NCBI GenBank assembly: GCA_022800625.1
Contig: JAAWQR010000015.1
Span: 1-51,866 of the forward strand
Direction: 5' to 3'
Source: Clostridiales bacterium
GTDB lineage: Bacteria; Bacillota; Clostridia; Oscillospirales; CAG-272
DNA: 51,866 nucleotides
The notes beneath the pieces were generated by a model, which was not told the DNA's origin, ran no database searches, and saw only the letters and a list, made by a program, of their open reading frames with translations. Made by a program: the position numbers and the translations under genes. Position 1 is the first letter of the stretch, and every line of letters begins with the position of its first letter. This document shows positions 33,043-41,298 of the stretch, piece by piece.

Positions 33043-34506
33043 TTAATCTTTGGTAAGCATGTTTTTTATTTCCATATTAGCAATTCTTACATTGGCTCTG
33101 TAGTTTGAAGAAAGCTGATCGGCATTTTCAATAGCCGAATCTCCGATAATTTCGGCGATACTGCCCCATCTGTATATTCCTGCAAGATCGTATCTCTTTG
33201 AACTGTAAATTATATCAAGCATATGACGGGCATTTGCATCGGAAGCACTTCTTCCTTTGAGAAGCTTTTCATAATAAGCAGGCTCAAGATATTTTTCTGA
33301 GAGAGCAGCCATAGCTTCGACAATGTAAGCGGTCATTTCTTCATCCTGTAATACCTTAGGGATATATGCAGCATTTACCGAATCCGTGAATGCTATATAA
33401 TCAGGCTGAGAAACGTCAGCCTTCGGCATAGGAATGATTCCGAAATCGGTTTCCTTTTCAATTACATCGGCAGCATGACCTATGCCTGTTATCCAAAGAA
33501 AGAATTTATTATCGTCCCATGCGTCTTCAGCTGTGTATTTTGATTCGGGATTCTTATCAATTACATTAGGTGCTATATAAATATTCTGCGTCTTGTCACC
33601 GAGGAATGTGTAAAGATTTCTTATAAATTTATCCTGAGGATCTGTAAGAGCATTGGGGATGGTTGGATAATCTTCCGAGTCCTTTTCGGAAATTTTATTT
33701 CCAGCAGACATATATGTGCTGAGTCCGCTTGAAGCGTAATATCTGAAAATATCACCGTTAGTGGGAATAACAGATGCGACTTCGTTCATCTTGTCTATTG
33801 TCCATTCTCCGTTGTTAACAACAGTATAAAGGTCTTCGATGTTATACTGTTCTGCAATTTCCTTATTAAACAGGATTGCGGCGCCTTCTCCATAAAATGA
33901 TGCAGTTATCTTTCCTGCAAGGAAGTATGTTTTTTCGCCGATAGAGAACTGATTTAGAAGATCATTGAGCCACCAGCTCTTTTCAAAATTAAATATATCA
34001 ATGTCGTTTATAGAACGAATGGTACCGTTTGTTATCATTGTAGCTCCGCCGTAGCCGCTGTTTCCGATACTAAGATCATAGTCTCCCGTGTTTGCCAAGG
34101 CGTCTTTGAAGAGCTTGTCGGCCATTTCAAGGCTAGTGCTTCCATCCTCGTAGCCTTCTCCGGTTGTCAAGGATGCCTGCATTTTTATGCCGAACAGTTC
34201 TTCGATTCGCCTGTTTCGGTTGTACAGAGCGTCCTCTCTAAGATCTCCCGTAACAGTATCGTTTACAGGGAATTCTCCTTCTCTCGTAAGTATCGTAAAT
34301 GTTTTTCCGTCATATCCTCCGGATACTTCTGCAAGTTCTTGAACATAGCTGTCAATTTCTGCAAATTCTCCGTCTGAGCCGGACGTTCCGGTTTGTTTTT
34401 CATTACCGGATGACGGCGTTGGATTTTTACTGTCGTTTCCGCATGAAGCGAGAATAGGTGACGCCATAAGAAGAGCTAAAAACAGAGCGATAATTTTTTT
34501 GTTCAT
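33043..34506 (-). CDS. extracellular solute-binding lipoprotein, paralogue 2
   Basis: 487 aa with lipobox ILASC (Cys22). It is similar along its whole length to the next gene downstream (31450-32946), so the pair arose by tandem duplication. Shared motifs include YDGKTFTILTREG, RNRRIEELFGIKM, KSWWLNDLLNQFSIGE, YTAEDAWDDNKFFLW and YDLAGIYRWGSIAEII. AAGGAG lies 10 nt before ATG 34506. Same strand and 96 nt apart, so probably one operon. Transport partners must be encoded elsewhere, or the proteins act as free binding proteins. Confidence 0.82.
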   Translation of the reverse strand: MNKKIIALFLALLMASPILASCGNDSKNPTPSSGNEKQTGTSGSDGEFAEIDSYVQELAEVSGGYDGKTFTILTREGEFPVNDTVTGDLREDALYNRNRRIEELFGIKMQASLTTGEGYEDGSTSLEMADKLFKDALANTGDYDLSIGNSGYGGATMITNGTIRSINDIDIFNFEKSWWLNDLLNQFSIGEKTYFLAGKITASFYGEGAAILFNKEIAEQYNIEDLYTVVNNGEWTIDKMNEVASVIPTNGDIFRYYASSGLSTYMSAGNKISEKDSEDYPTIPNALTDPQDKFIRNLYTFLGDKTQNIYIAPNVIDKNPESKYTAEDAWDDNKFFLWITGIGHAADVIEKETDFGIIPMPKADVSQPDYIAFTDSVNAAYIPKVLQDEEMTAYIVEAMAALSEKYLEPAYYEKLLKGRSASDANARHMLDIIYSSKRYDLAGIYRWGSIAEIIGDSAIENADQLSSNYRANVRIANMEIKNMLTKD

Positions 34507-34815
34507 GGTGATATTTCTCCTTAAAATATAAAGACTTTGAGTGAAAAAATCTTGTTTTTATAAGTATGTATATGTCCGATAAGGATAGAATTATCCTGAA
34601 TTATCAGAGACGTATTGTAAATGCTCTATTATATTTCACTATTTGTTATGTTTTATTATGGTATCATAAAATAATAAGTATAGCAAGAGTTAATATAAAC
34701 AAAATATCATATAAGTTTTTGTGCATTTTGACGATATGAGAATTTGAAAGCAAATCGGACAAATAATCGAATGAAATAAATCGCTCATTTCGGTTTTGTT
34801 TTTTGTTATAAGGTA
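34507..34815. other. intergenic region upstream of the lipoprotein genes and tRNA
   Basis: No gene supported. A minus-strand TATAAT (34633-34628) may serve the lipoprotein genes, but no convincing -35 is seen. The rest is A+T-rich. Confidence 0.4.
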
Positions 34816-34844
34816 TTGACAACAGATTGCTGTTGTGCTATAAT
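34816..34844 (+). promoter_or_regulatory. tRNA-Pro promoter
   Basis: TTGACA (34816-34821), 17-nt spacer, TATAAT (34839-34844), a full consensus 13 nt before the tRNA. Confidence 0.9.
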
Positions 34845-34857
34845 ATATGAGCTTGAT

Positions 34858-34931
34858 CGGGGTGTGGCTCAGTTTGGTAGAGTGCTTGGTTCGGGACCAA
34901 GAGGCCGCTGGTTCGAATCCAGTCACTCCGA
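34858..34931 (+). tRNA. tRNA-Pro (anticodon CGG)
   Basis: Cloverleaf fits by eye: acceptor CGGGGTG / CACTCCG (one G-T), D arm GCTC..GAGT, anticodon stem CTTGG / CCAAG around loop TTCGGGA (anticodon CGG, decodes CCG), T arm CTGG-TTCGAAT-CCAG, discriminator A. No CCA encoded. Only this copy has a complete acceptor stem and a promoter, so it is the working gene rebuilt by the element at its left junction. Confidence 0.93.
34861..34931 (+). repeat. attL, 71-bp direct repeat
   Basis: Identical over 71 nt to 51672-51742. Left of it stand the chromosomal promoter and the first three tRNA bases (CGG); at the right end these are replaced by ATT. Confidence 0.93.
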
Positions 34932-34936
34932 TGAAT

Positions 34937-34975
34937 AAAAAGTCCTGTAAACATTAGGTTTATGGGACTTTTTGT
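34937..34975 (+). terminator. element-borne terminator of the tRNA gene
   Basis: AAAAGTCCTGTAAAC pairs with GTTTATGGGACTTTT (34938-34952 with 34958-34972), followed by TGTTTTTC. The element supplies a new terminator for the tRNA it interrupts; the original chromosomal one is at 51742-51779. Confidence 0.85.
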
Positions 34976-35004
34976 TTTTCTCTAAATTTTGTAATTTTGA
35001 CTTA

Positions 35005-35025
35005 GGTCAACAAATCAGGTCAACA
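35005..35025 (+). promoter_or_regulatory. putative recombinase arm sites, left (2 copies)
   Basis: GGTCAACA at 35005-35012 and 35018-35025, 13 nt apart, in the same orientation as three copies near the right end. Confidence 0.6.
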
Positions 35026-35057
35026 AAAACGTTTGATTTGCGGGAAAGCAGGCTTAT

Positions 35058-36248
35058 ATGGCTACAGTTTACCCCAAATTTAAGGACGGAAAAATAATTT
35101 CTTTTAAGTTTAAAACTTATCTCGGAAGAGACGAAAACGGAAAACAGATTTTCAAATGTAAGACATGGATTCCTGAACCTGAAAATGTAATGACGGAATT
35201 AAGAATGAGAAAGCGCGCGGAAATTGAAGCCGCCTTATGGGAAAGTCAAATAATAAAAGAATACATTAAGAAAGAATCGATACCGATACAAAATAACATT
35301 ACGGTTGAAGAATTTATAAATATCGAGTGGTTCCCCTTTCTAGTTAGTAAAACGGATTACAGGGAAACAACTATTGAATTTCATAAGTACTTACTTAAAG
35401 TAATAATTCCGTATTTAGGCAAATACCAATTACGCAATGTAACGGACAAAACTATTGAAAAATATCTTGATTATCTCAGATTCACATATAAGACTAAAAA
35501 TAACAAATCACTTGCACCGAAAACAATACGTCATCATTACAGCACGCTAAATCTGATATTTGAATACGCCGTAAAATTAGGATATGCAGAATCAAATCCA
35601 TTGGAAAACGTAGATACGCCTAAACTAGCTCGCCATAAGGTAGATGCGTTATCAAGAAGCGAAGCTGTTAAATTCTTATCCGAGATTCAGAAATTGCCTC
35701 TCATGCACCGCGCTATATACACGTTGTTTTTAACTACGGGAATAAGACGCGGCGAATGTTTCGGATTGAAATGGAAAGACATTGACTTTGTAAATCATAC
35801 CGCAGTAATAGAGAGAAACGTCGTATACACAAAAAAGTACGGTACTACCGTCGGACTTCCCAAAACCGATACTGGAATCAGAGAAATTCCGATAACTTCA
35901 AAAATGCTCTCTCTTCTTTTGGAATATAAAAAAGCTGAAACAAGAAAATATGAAAATATCGACGGAGAATCGTTTATCTTTCACGCTGAGGGAGAACCAA
36001 ACACGCCGCACGATCCTACGTATATAACAAAGCACATGAAAAAGTTGATGAAACGAATAGGACTTCCCGACATGTCCCCACATGATTTACGACATACATG
36101 CGCTTCTCTGCTATTGGAAAGCGGAGCGGATATTAAAAGTGTGCAGGACATTCTCGGTCACGCGGACGCTTCTACTACTCTGAATTATTACGTTAGGTCA
36201 AATATGGATAACATGAAGCGGCAAGCCGAAGCCGCGTTCGCTATGTGA
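35058..36248 (+). CDS. int: tyrosine recombinase (integrase)
   Basis: 396 aa. N-terminal arm-binding part (KIISFKFKTYLGRDENGKQI), SAM-like core-binding domain (about 80-180) and catalytic domain with Arg in TTGIRRGECFGLKW, HDLRHTCASLLLESG (HxxR), LGHADASTTLNYY (His and the nucleophilic Tyr). All catalytic residues I can identify are present. It lies 127 nt inside attL, the standard place for a tRNA-targeting integrase, and is predicted to insert and excise the 16.8-kb element at the tRNA-Pro 3' part. Start 35058 gives MATVYPKFKDGK with a weak AGG-type site upstream. Confidence 0.95.
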   Translation: MATVYPKFKDGKIISFKFKTYLGRDENGKQIFKCKTWIPEPENVMTELRMRKRAEIEAALWESQIIKEYIKKESIPIQNNITVEEFINIEWFPFLVSKTDYRETTIEFHKYLLKVIIPYLGKYQLRNVTDKTIEKYLDYLRFTYKTKNNKSLAPKTIRHHYSTLNLIFEYAVKLGYAESNPLENVDTPKLARHKVDALSRSEAVKFLSEIQKLPLMHRAIYTLFLTTGIRRGECFGLKWKDIDFVNHTAVIERNVVYTKKYGTTVGLPKTDTGIREIPITSKMLSLLLEYKKAETRKYENIDGESFIFHAEGEPNTPHDPTYITKHMKKLMKRIGLPDMSPHDLRHTCASLLLESGADIKSVQDILGHADASTTLNYYVRSNMDNMKRQAEAAFAM

Positions 36249-36334
36249 ATACAACAACAATAGAACAACTTTACAATAAGAATAGAGCGTGATTGCAACA
36301 AGAACATGACGTCATTATAACAACATTAACTTAT

Positions 36335-36366
36335 AAAGCCATCGGAAAACAATGTCCGATGGCTTT
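36335..36366. terminator. terminator between int and the WYL gene
   Basis: AAAGCCATCGGA / TCCGATGGCTTT (36335-36346 with 36355-36366), loop of 8 nt. It overlaps the WYL stop codon. A perfect 10-bp palindrome ATGACGTCAT lies just before it at 36306-36315. Confidence 0.7.
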
Positions 36367-37435
36367 AGTCATACATGCTTAAAGTTTGCTTTAGAAGTAA
36401 TTTATATTTCTCTATAACGGGAGAGGGAGACAAAATTACAGCGTCTGAACCGAATCCGCATAGCCATGAGAAGAATTGATCGCTTACAGATACTATAGCC
36501 GATACTGTAAAATGCTCTTCTCCGTCTTTGTTATACAACACGTTCTTAGTACCGAATCTATCTACCGCGGTATCAAGAAGTCTGTTTATAAATCTGATCG
36601 TCACGCGGCAGGATTCGCCTCTGTACATTGAAAAAGTCTGCTTTGTGTATTCCTCTATGTCAATCTTTTTGAACTCTTCCGCTCCCTCTCGCGGCTCGTC
36701 CAAAAGACAAACGTCTTTCATTCTGTCTATTCTGTAAGTCCGCATTGCTCCTTTACTGCTGTTATACGACAGCAGATAATAATTCCCGTCGTTTATAAGC
36801 ATTTTGTATGGACTTACTATTCTCGTTCCGCCTCTTTTGGATATTTGAATTTTCACATCGTTTACGGAATGCGTAAGGTATGTAAAACTGATCTTTCGCG
36901 GAACTTTGTTTCGCATAGCGTCGTTTATAACGCTGATATTATTAAGAACTTGCTTGTTGGAAGTTTTGTTTCTGTCGGTGAGAAAAGCGTCGTGCTTGAT
37001 GTTTTCGGCTTCGTCAAGGCTTACCAAACCGCAGATAACGTCTACAAGTCTTTTTGCTCGACCTTCTTCAAGGAATTTAGCGGAATATACGCATTCAGCC
37101 ATAAGGCGTATATCGTCCGCGTCATAGCCTCTGTCTTGAATGTAGAAGCCTTTGTTTTTCTTGTAGGCGATATATCTGTTTTCCATATCTTCCGTGGCTT
37201 CTTCGGCTTCGTCGAGACTTACGTCGTTCTCAACGGCGTACATTACCGTGTTTATGTCGGCTATGTCTCTGTAGATTGAACGGCGTTCCGCGCTGATATC
37301 GAGTGAATTAAGATACGCGGTTATAGTTTTGCTCGGCGCAAAAGTAGTCTTACCGTCGGTATTATCCCAAAGATAGCGTAAAACCAAATACGGCTTAATT
37401 CTCTGATGAGATTTTCGTCCTTTTCCACCTTCCAT
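36365..37435 (-). CDS. WYL-domain transcriptional regulator
   Basis: 356 aa. Winged helix in residues about 10-75 (HQRIKPYLVLRYLWDNT, ERRSIYRDIADINTVM), then a WYL domain around 190-260 (VSPYKMLINDGNYYLLSYNS, RTYRIDRMKDVCLLDEP) and a C-terminal WCX-type part (FGSDAVILSPSPVIEKYK). WYL proteins bind ligands or nucleic acid and often repress phage-defence genes. Start 37435 is required by the promoter: the -35 at 37492-37487 and -10 at 37469-37464 lie over the longer frame's start (37492). GAAAGGAG lies 11 nt upstream. Divergent from the structured-RNA promoter. Confidence 0.88.
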   Translation of the reverse strand: MEGGKGRKSHQRIKPYLVLRYLWDNTDGKTTFAPSKTITAYLNSLDISAERRSIYRDIADINTVMYAVENDVSLDEAEEATEDMENRYIAYKKNKGFYIQDRGYDADDIRLMAECVYSAKFLEEGRAKRLVDVICGLVSLDEAENIKHDAFLTDRNKTSNKQVLNNISVINDAMRNKVPRKISFTYLTHSVNDVKIQISKRGGTRIVSPYKMLINDGNYYLLSYNSSKGAMRTYRIDRMKDVCLLDEPREGAEEFKKIDIEEYTKQTFSMYRGESCRVTIRFINRLLDTAVDRFGTKNVLYNKDGEEHFTVSAIVSVSDQFFSWLCGFGSDAVILSPSPVIEKYKLLLKQTLSMYD

Positions 37436-37463
37436 ACCTCTTTCCGCTCCTTTCTTTTGGCTA

Positions 37464-37492
37464 ATTATAACATTCTCTTTTGGTAATTTCAA
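37464..37492 (-). promoter_or_regulatory. promoter of the WYL gene
   Basis: Minus strand: TTGAAA (37492-37487), 17-nt spacer, TATAAT (37469-37464) with an upstream TG one base away. Confidence 0.82.
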
Positions 37493-37522
37493 GATTCTTA
37501 ATGTGAAATTTGTCTATTTGTG

Positions 37523-37552
37523 TTGACATGGGAATTATAGGGGTGATATAAT
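37523..37552 (+). promoter_or_regulatory. promoter of the structured RNA / cargo operon
   Basis: TTGACA (37523-37528), 18-nt spacer, TATAAT (37547-37552) with TGA directly before it (extended -10). Back-to-back with the WYL promoter, 30 nt between the two -35 boxes, a good place for WYL control of both. Confidence 0.85.
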
Positions 37553-37558
37553 ATAGTT

Positions 37559-37724
37559 GCGACACAATTTAATATGTTCTTATCTCGGGTATGGAGTTTT
37601 TATTTTGATAAAAACGCATGCTCTATTTTCGCATACTCGGATAAGAGATAGTAGAAATAAATTGTGTCGCAGCAAGGAGCTATTGTGTTTTTATAGCGCG
37701 TAGCTTCATGCTGCGCGCTTTTTT
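37559..37724 (+). ncRNA. 166-nt structured RNA with its own terminator
   Basis: Starts at the predicted transcription start. P1: GCGACACAATTTA (37559-37571) pairs perfectly with TAAATTGTGTCGC (37658-37670). P2: TCTTAT with ATAAGA (37578-37583, 37641-37646) and GTATG with CATAC (37589-37593, 37632-37636), around a near-symmetric CTCGG / TCGG bulge. P3: GTTTTTAT / ATAAAAAC with loop TTTG (37596-37615). P4 is a terminator: AGCGCGTAGC / GCTGCGCGCT (37695-37704, 37710-37719) then TTTTTT. It is either a free small RNA or an attenuating leader of the downstream genes. It matches no class I can name. Confidence 0.68.
37674..37696 (+). other. possible three-codon leader ORF overlapping the terminator
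   Basis: AAGGAG (37674-37679) is followed after 5 nt by GTG TTT TTA TAG (37685-37696). The stop codon reaches the first base pairs of the P4 terminator stem, so a stalled or terminating ribosome could affect termination. Seen in sequence; function is speculation. Confidence 0.3.
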
Positions 37725-37831
37725 GTTGTAATGAAATTTATTTAATGTAGGATTAAAATATTGAATGTGTCTAATTATTAGCACATAACGTAATTTTATA
37801 AGCTTTTGCGAAAGGAATTTAAAACCAAATT

Positions 37832-39145
37832 ATGAGTTGTTTGAAGTGCGGTAAGGATGTTGACAGTTTACTTTGTGATGAATGTTTGAATGTAGAAAAC
37901 TTAAATAGTATTTTTTATGCGATAATGAAATACGATTATGCAAATTGCGACAATCAATATATTAACAGTTTTGTAGATACTTTTCATACAATTAGAGAAG
38001 CACAAGAAAACATACCAAAAATTTTAGAGTTATTTGATTCTGATATTACGGAAAGCTATTATTGTAAGTATTATAAATACACTAATTCGCCAAAATTTGA
38101 AAAAGCTTCGATTTTATACCTCGAGAAAAATCAGTTTTGGGATAGAAAAAAATATATAGTCCTTTATGATCTATTAGATTTTTATGGTATAAATGATTTT
38201 TTGTCGCCAAAAAAGTGGTACGATGAAATAGTTGAAAATGATAATATGCCTTGCGAATTGATTTATAAAGCAAGCGACTATTTTGCTAAAGTAGGAGAAT
38301 ACGATACGGCAACTTTATTAGCTGAAAAAGGGTTATCATTATGTGAAGACGAATCTGTTGAACATTTTATATATTTATACCCATCTCGTAGTAAAAGAAT
38401 AGCGGCTTTTAATAAAATACTTACAATTATTGAACGATATAAAACTGTCAAACCATATTGGCCGAACACAGAAGAAAGACGACTACAAATTGCTTCTATT
38501 TATGATTCAAAAGGAATCATTCATCCATATTGCGAAAATTATCATTTAAAATCTTCACATGCTAAATCTTCGCATGTGAAAGAATGCGATTTTAAGCCGT
38601 TAAATAAATATGAAGGCGATATTCCAACTGATTTTTGTGCATTTTGGTGTTCAGAATGTTTTCAAACTGCATCTGTAAAATCAATATATGAAATTGCAGC
38701 TATAAAAGTAAAAAGTGGACGCATTTCTGACGTCTTTTCTAAATATATATGCCCATGGGATGGAAAAAGAAGTATTATATCTGCTGCTAAATCAGCAAAA
38801 ATTGATGTAAGTGTGATAGAAAATGCTGGACGTGTATCAGAAGTTATGCTAGATTTTTTTGATTTTGTACAAGATAATACATTAGTTTCTACCGACGCTA
38901 TGGGAAATCAAGGGAAATTACTTATCCGTGCTTGCAGATATTCCCACATGAGAGAAATAAATAATAATATATTGGATATTTTAGATTTTGCGGCGACTTT
39001 TTCATCTGAGTTTGATTTTGATCATTATAAACGGTCATATCTTCTTAAATATTTTAACATTTCGGAAGGTAAAAATGCTCTAGAAAAAGCAAAATCCAAT
39101 TATGTACTTTTAAATAAACTAAGAGATTATAAGCATGAAAAATAA
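37832..39145 (+). CDS. zinc-finger protein with degenerate DEDDh exonuclease-like domain
   Basis: 437 aa. Residues 3-18 hold two CXXC pairs (SCLKCGK, LLCDECL), a small zinc finger. The middle is helical with a TPR-like stretch (ASDYFAKVGEYDTATLLAEKG). Residues about 265-430 follow the DnaQ/RNase T fold order: YEIAAIKVKSGRISDVFSKYICP, MLDFFDFVQDNTLVSTDAMGNQG, DILDFAATF, GKNALEKAKSNYVLLNKL. The catalytic acids are gone: the first D-x-E position reads FWCSE, the second Asp site reads AMGN, and the final His/Asp helix reads GKNALEKAK. It may bind DNA ends without cutting. It overlaps the helicase gene by 11 nt. GAAAGG lies 16 nt upstream. Confidence 0.6.
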   Translation: MSCLKCGKDVDSLLCDECLNVENLNSIFYAIMKYDYANCDNQYINSFVDTFHTIREAQENIPKILELFDSDITESYYCKYYKYTNSPKFEKASILYLEKNQFWDRKKYIVLYDLLDFYGINDFLSPKKWYDEIVENDNMPCELIYKASDYFAKVGEYDTATLLAEKGLSLCEDESVEHFIYLYPSRSKRIAAFNKILTIIERYKTVKPYWPNTEERRLQIASIYDSKGIIHPYCENYHLKSSHAKSSHVKECDFKPLNKYEGDIPTDFCAFWCSECFQTASVKSIYEIAAIKVKSGRISDVFSKYICPWDGKRSIISAAKSAKIDVSVIENAGRVSEVMLDFFDFVQDNTLVSTDAMGNQGKLLIRACRYSHMREINNNILDILDFAATFSSEFDFDHYKRSYLLKYFNISEGKNALEKAKSNYVLLNKLRDYKHEK

Positions 39146-41285
39146 GTTCAGCCTATCATCCGCTCAAATTGAGGCAATAGATGAAATTCAACGTAACTTA
39201 CAGATAATAGCGTGTGCTGGATCTGGAAAAACCGAGGTAATTACTCGTAGAATTGCAAATATTCTTTCTTCAGTACCCAATGTTTCAGCAGAAAATATAG
39301 TTGCTTTCACATTTACAGAAAAAGCGGCAGAGTCAATGCGAAACCGAATTCTTAAAGTTACAACAGAACTCGGAATAGAAGTATCAGAAAATATGTATAT
39401 TGGAACAATTCATAGTTTTTGCTATAAGTTATTAAATAATTTTACTGAAGAATTTAAAAATACAAAAGTTCTTGATACGGTTCAAAATCATTTATTTGTA
39501 CAGCGGTATTATAACGCATGCGGTATGAATGATCTAGGTATTAATTTGTACCCGACTATGAATATCAAGTTATTTTTAAATTGTATTGATAAGATGATTG
39601 ATGATTACGAAAATCGCGAATGTTGGGAATCGCTTCATAGAACTATTCTCAATAAATATACGAAATTTCTGTATGATAATGGATATATAGATTATTCATT
39701 ATTAATATTTGAATCTGTAAAGCAAATAAAAGAAAATGAGTCGGTACAGAGATATTTACGATCGATTAAATATCTCATTGTTGATGAATATCAGGATATT
39801 AATGATATTCAAGAAAAGTTGATTGCTGAGATAGCTAAAGCTGGAGCAAATATTTGTGTTGTAGGAGATGACGATCAATCTATATATCATTTTCGAGGTA
39901 GTAATTCAGAGAATATGATCCATTTTTCGGATCGGTATAACAATGTTCGTCAAATATATCTTGATACAAATTATCGATGTTCTCCATGCATTGTTGATAT
40001 TGCTGATACTGTGATACGTAATAATACAAATAGACTACCTAAAATAATGCGATCGGGAATAGAAAATAATGAAATAAAAGCGGAAGCATATTGCTGTAAT
40101 TCAGAAAATGAACAATACAGATATATAGCGACTAAAATTAAGGAAACGAATTTAGAGGGCGTCCCTTATTGTGAAATTGCAGTTTTAGTGCGCAAAGGAA
40201 AGTATATAGACGGCATCATATCTGCGCTTGATAAATTAGATATTCCATATGATACTGCAAATACAACTCATTTCTTTGAGGGAGAATACTTTAAAAAGTT
40301 TACTTCAACTATAGAAATGCTGTCAAATATTGAAAAGCCTTCTCTTTATAATTGTTGGAAGGATATAGCATCTTTTGACAACTTTAACTCAGCATTTGCA
40401 TTTTTAAGAAATTGTTCTTTACAAGGTAACTTAAGACTTGACAAAATCATATCAATTTTCTGTGAAAAAATTAAATTTTTAGATGAGTTTGCAATAGATA
40501 TAGATACAAGACTTTCAGACTATAATGGTATAATACAGATTTTAAGCGACTATGAAGACATTTATTATGATTATCAGCTATCTCAAAGAGTAAGCGGCGT
40601 TTTAAATTTTATTGAATATCAAGCTAAAGCTGAATATAAGTACCATAATTTCAAGAAAAAAGACAATGAAGAAAAAAACGCGGTTCAAATTATTACTGTT
40701 CATAAATCAAAAGGATTGGAATTTGATACAGTGTTTATTCCAGAACTTGAAGAAAGCGAGTTTCCTATACGCGGCGTTAATGGAAAACAATATTGGCATG
40801 TATTAAGAGGAAGATTTGAAAAAAATAAGCATAAGTATCAAACAGATATAGAAGACGAGAGAAAACTTTTTTATGTTGCGGTAACGCGAGCTAAAAGGAA
40901 ACTTTTTTTTACATACGGTCGACCTAAAAAAACTATTTCTTCATTTTTGATAGAAGCAAGTAAATCTCAATACTTACACATAAATAAAAATGATTTAATA
41001 AACATTCCAGAAAAACAAAAATCATGCATCAAGAGAAATGTCAAACGAATCAGTATAAGTAGGGATGAGAAAAATAAGATGGATAATAAAAAAATCAAAC
41101 CGCCATCTGTGTTAGGTGAGGAAACAAGTATTCCTTATCAAGTTAAGCATGCTAAAAGTGAACTTATAATTTATTATGGGAAAATTATATTTAACGATCC
41201 ATCTGTTCGTAATGATATGATGAATCTTGCCAATATGACTAATGAGGAAATAATTAATAAAGCCAAAGAACTCAACTTAATTTAA
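39135..41285 (+). CDS. UvrD/PcrA-like superfamily 1A DNA helicase
   Basis: 716 aa. Motif I ACAGSGKTEV (about 28-37), Ia AFTFTEKAAESM, II LIVDEYQD, III VVGDDDQSIYHFRGS, IV TNYRCS, V ITVHKSKGLEFD, VI YVAVTRAKRKL. A complete 3'-5' translocase by motif content. The C-terminal 100 residues are unlike UvrD and basic. It overlaps the preceding exonuclease-like gene and has no ribosome binding site of its own, so the two are coupled and may form a complex. SbcD follows by 13 nt. UvrD-like helicases pair with nucleases in several defence systems (Gabija is the known example). Confidence 0.93.
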   Translation: MKNKFSLSSAQIEAIDEIQRNLQIIACAGSGKTEVITRRIANILSSVPNVSAENIVAFTFTEKAAESMRNRILKVTTELGIEVSENMYIGTIHSFCYKLLNNFTEEFKNTKVLDTVQNHLFVQRYYNACGMNDLGINLYPTMNIKLFLNCIDKMIDDYENRECWESLHRTILNKYTKFLYDNGYIDYSLLIFESVKQIKENESVQRYLRSIKYLIVDEYQDINDIQEKLIAEIAKAGANICVVGDDDQSIYHFRGSNSENMIHFSDRYNNVRQIYLDTNYRCSPCIVDIADTVIRNNTNRLPKIMRSGIENNEIKAEAYCCNSENEQYRYIATKIKETNLEGVPYCEIAVLVRKGKYIDGIISALDKLDIPYDTANTTHFFEGEYFKKFTSTIEMLSNIEKPSLYNCWKDIASFDNFNSAFAFLRNCSLQGNLRLDKIISIFCEKIKFLDEFAIDIDTRLSDYNGIIQILSDYEDIYYDYQLSQRVSGVLNFIEYQAKAEYKYHNFKKKDNEEKNAVQIITVHKSKGLEFDTVFIPELEESEFPIRGVNGKQYWHVLRGRFEKNKHKYQTDIEDERKLFYVAVTRAKRKLFFTYGRPKKTISSFLIEASKSQYLHINKNDLINIPEKQKSCIKRNVKRISISRDEKNKMDNKKIKPPSVLGEETSIPYQVKHAKSELIIYYGKIIFNDPSVRNDMMNLANMTNEEIINKAKELNLI

Positions 41286-41298
41286 ATAGGAGTATAAA

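Noticed and set aside
34690-34926. Minus-strand ORF beginning MTGFEPAASWSRTKHS
   Set aside because: It is the antisense translation of the tRNA-Pro gene; this is a common artefact and there is no ribosome binding site.
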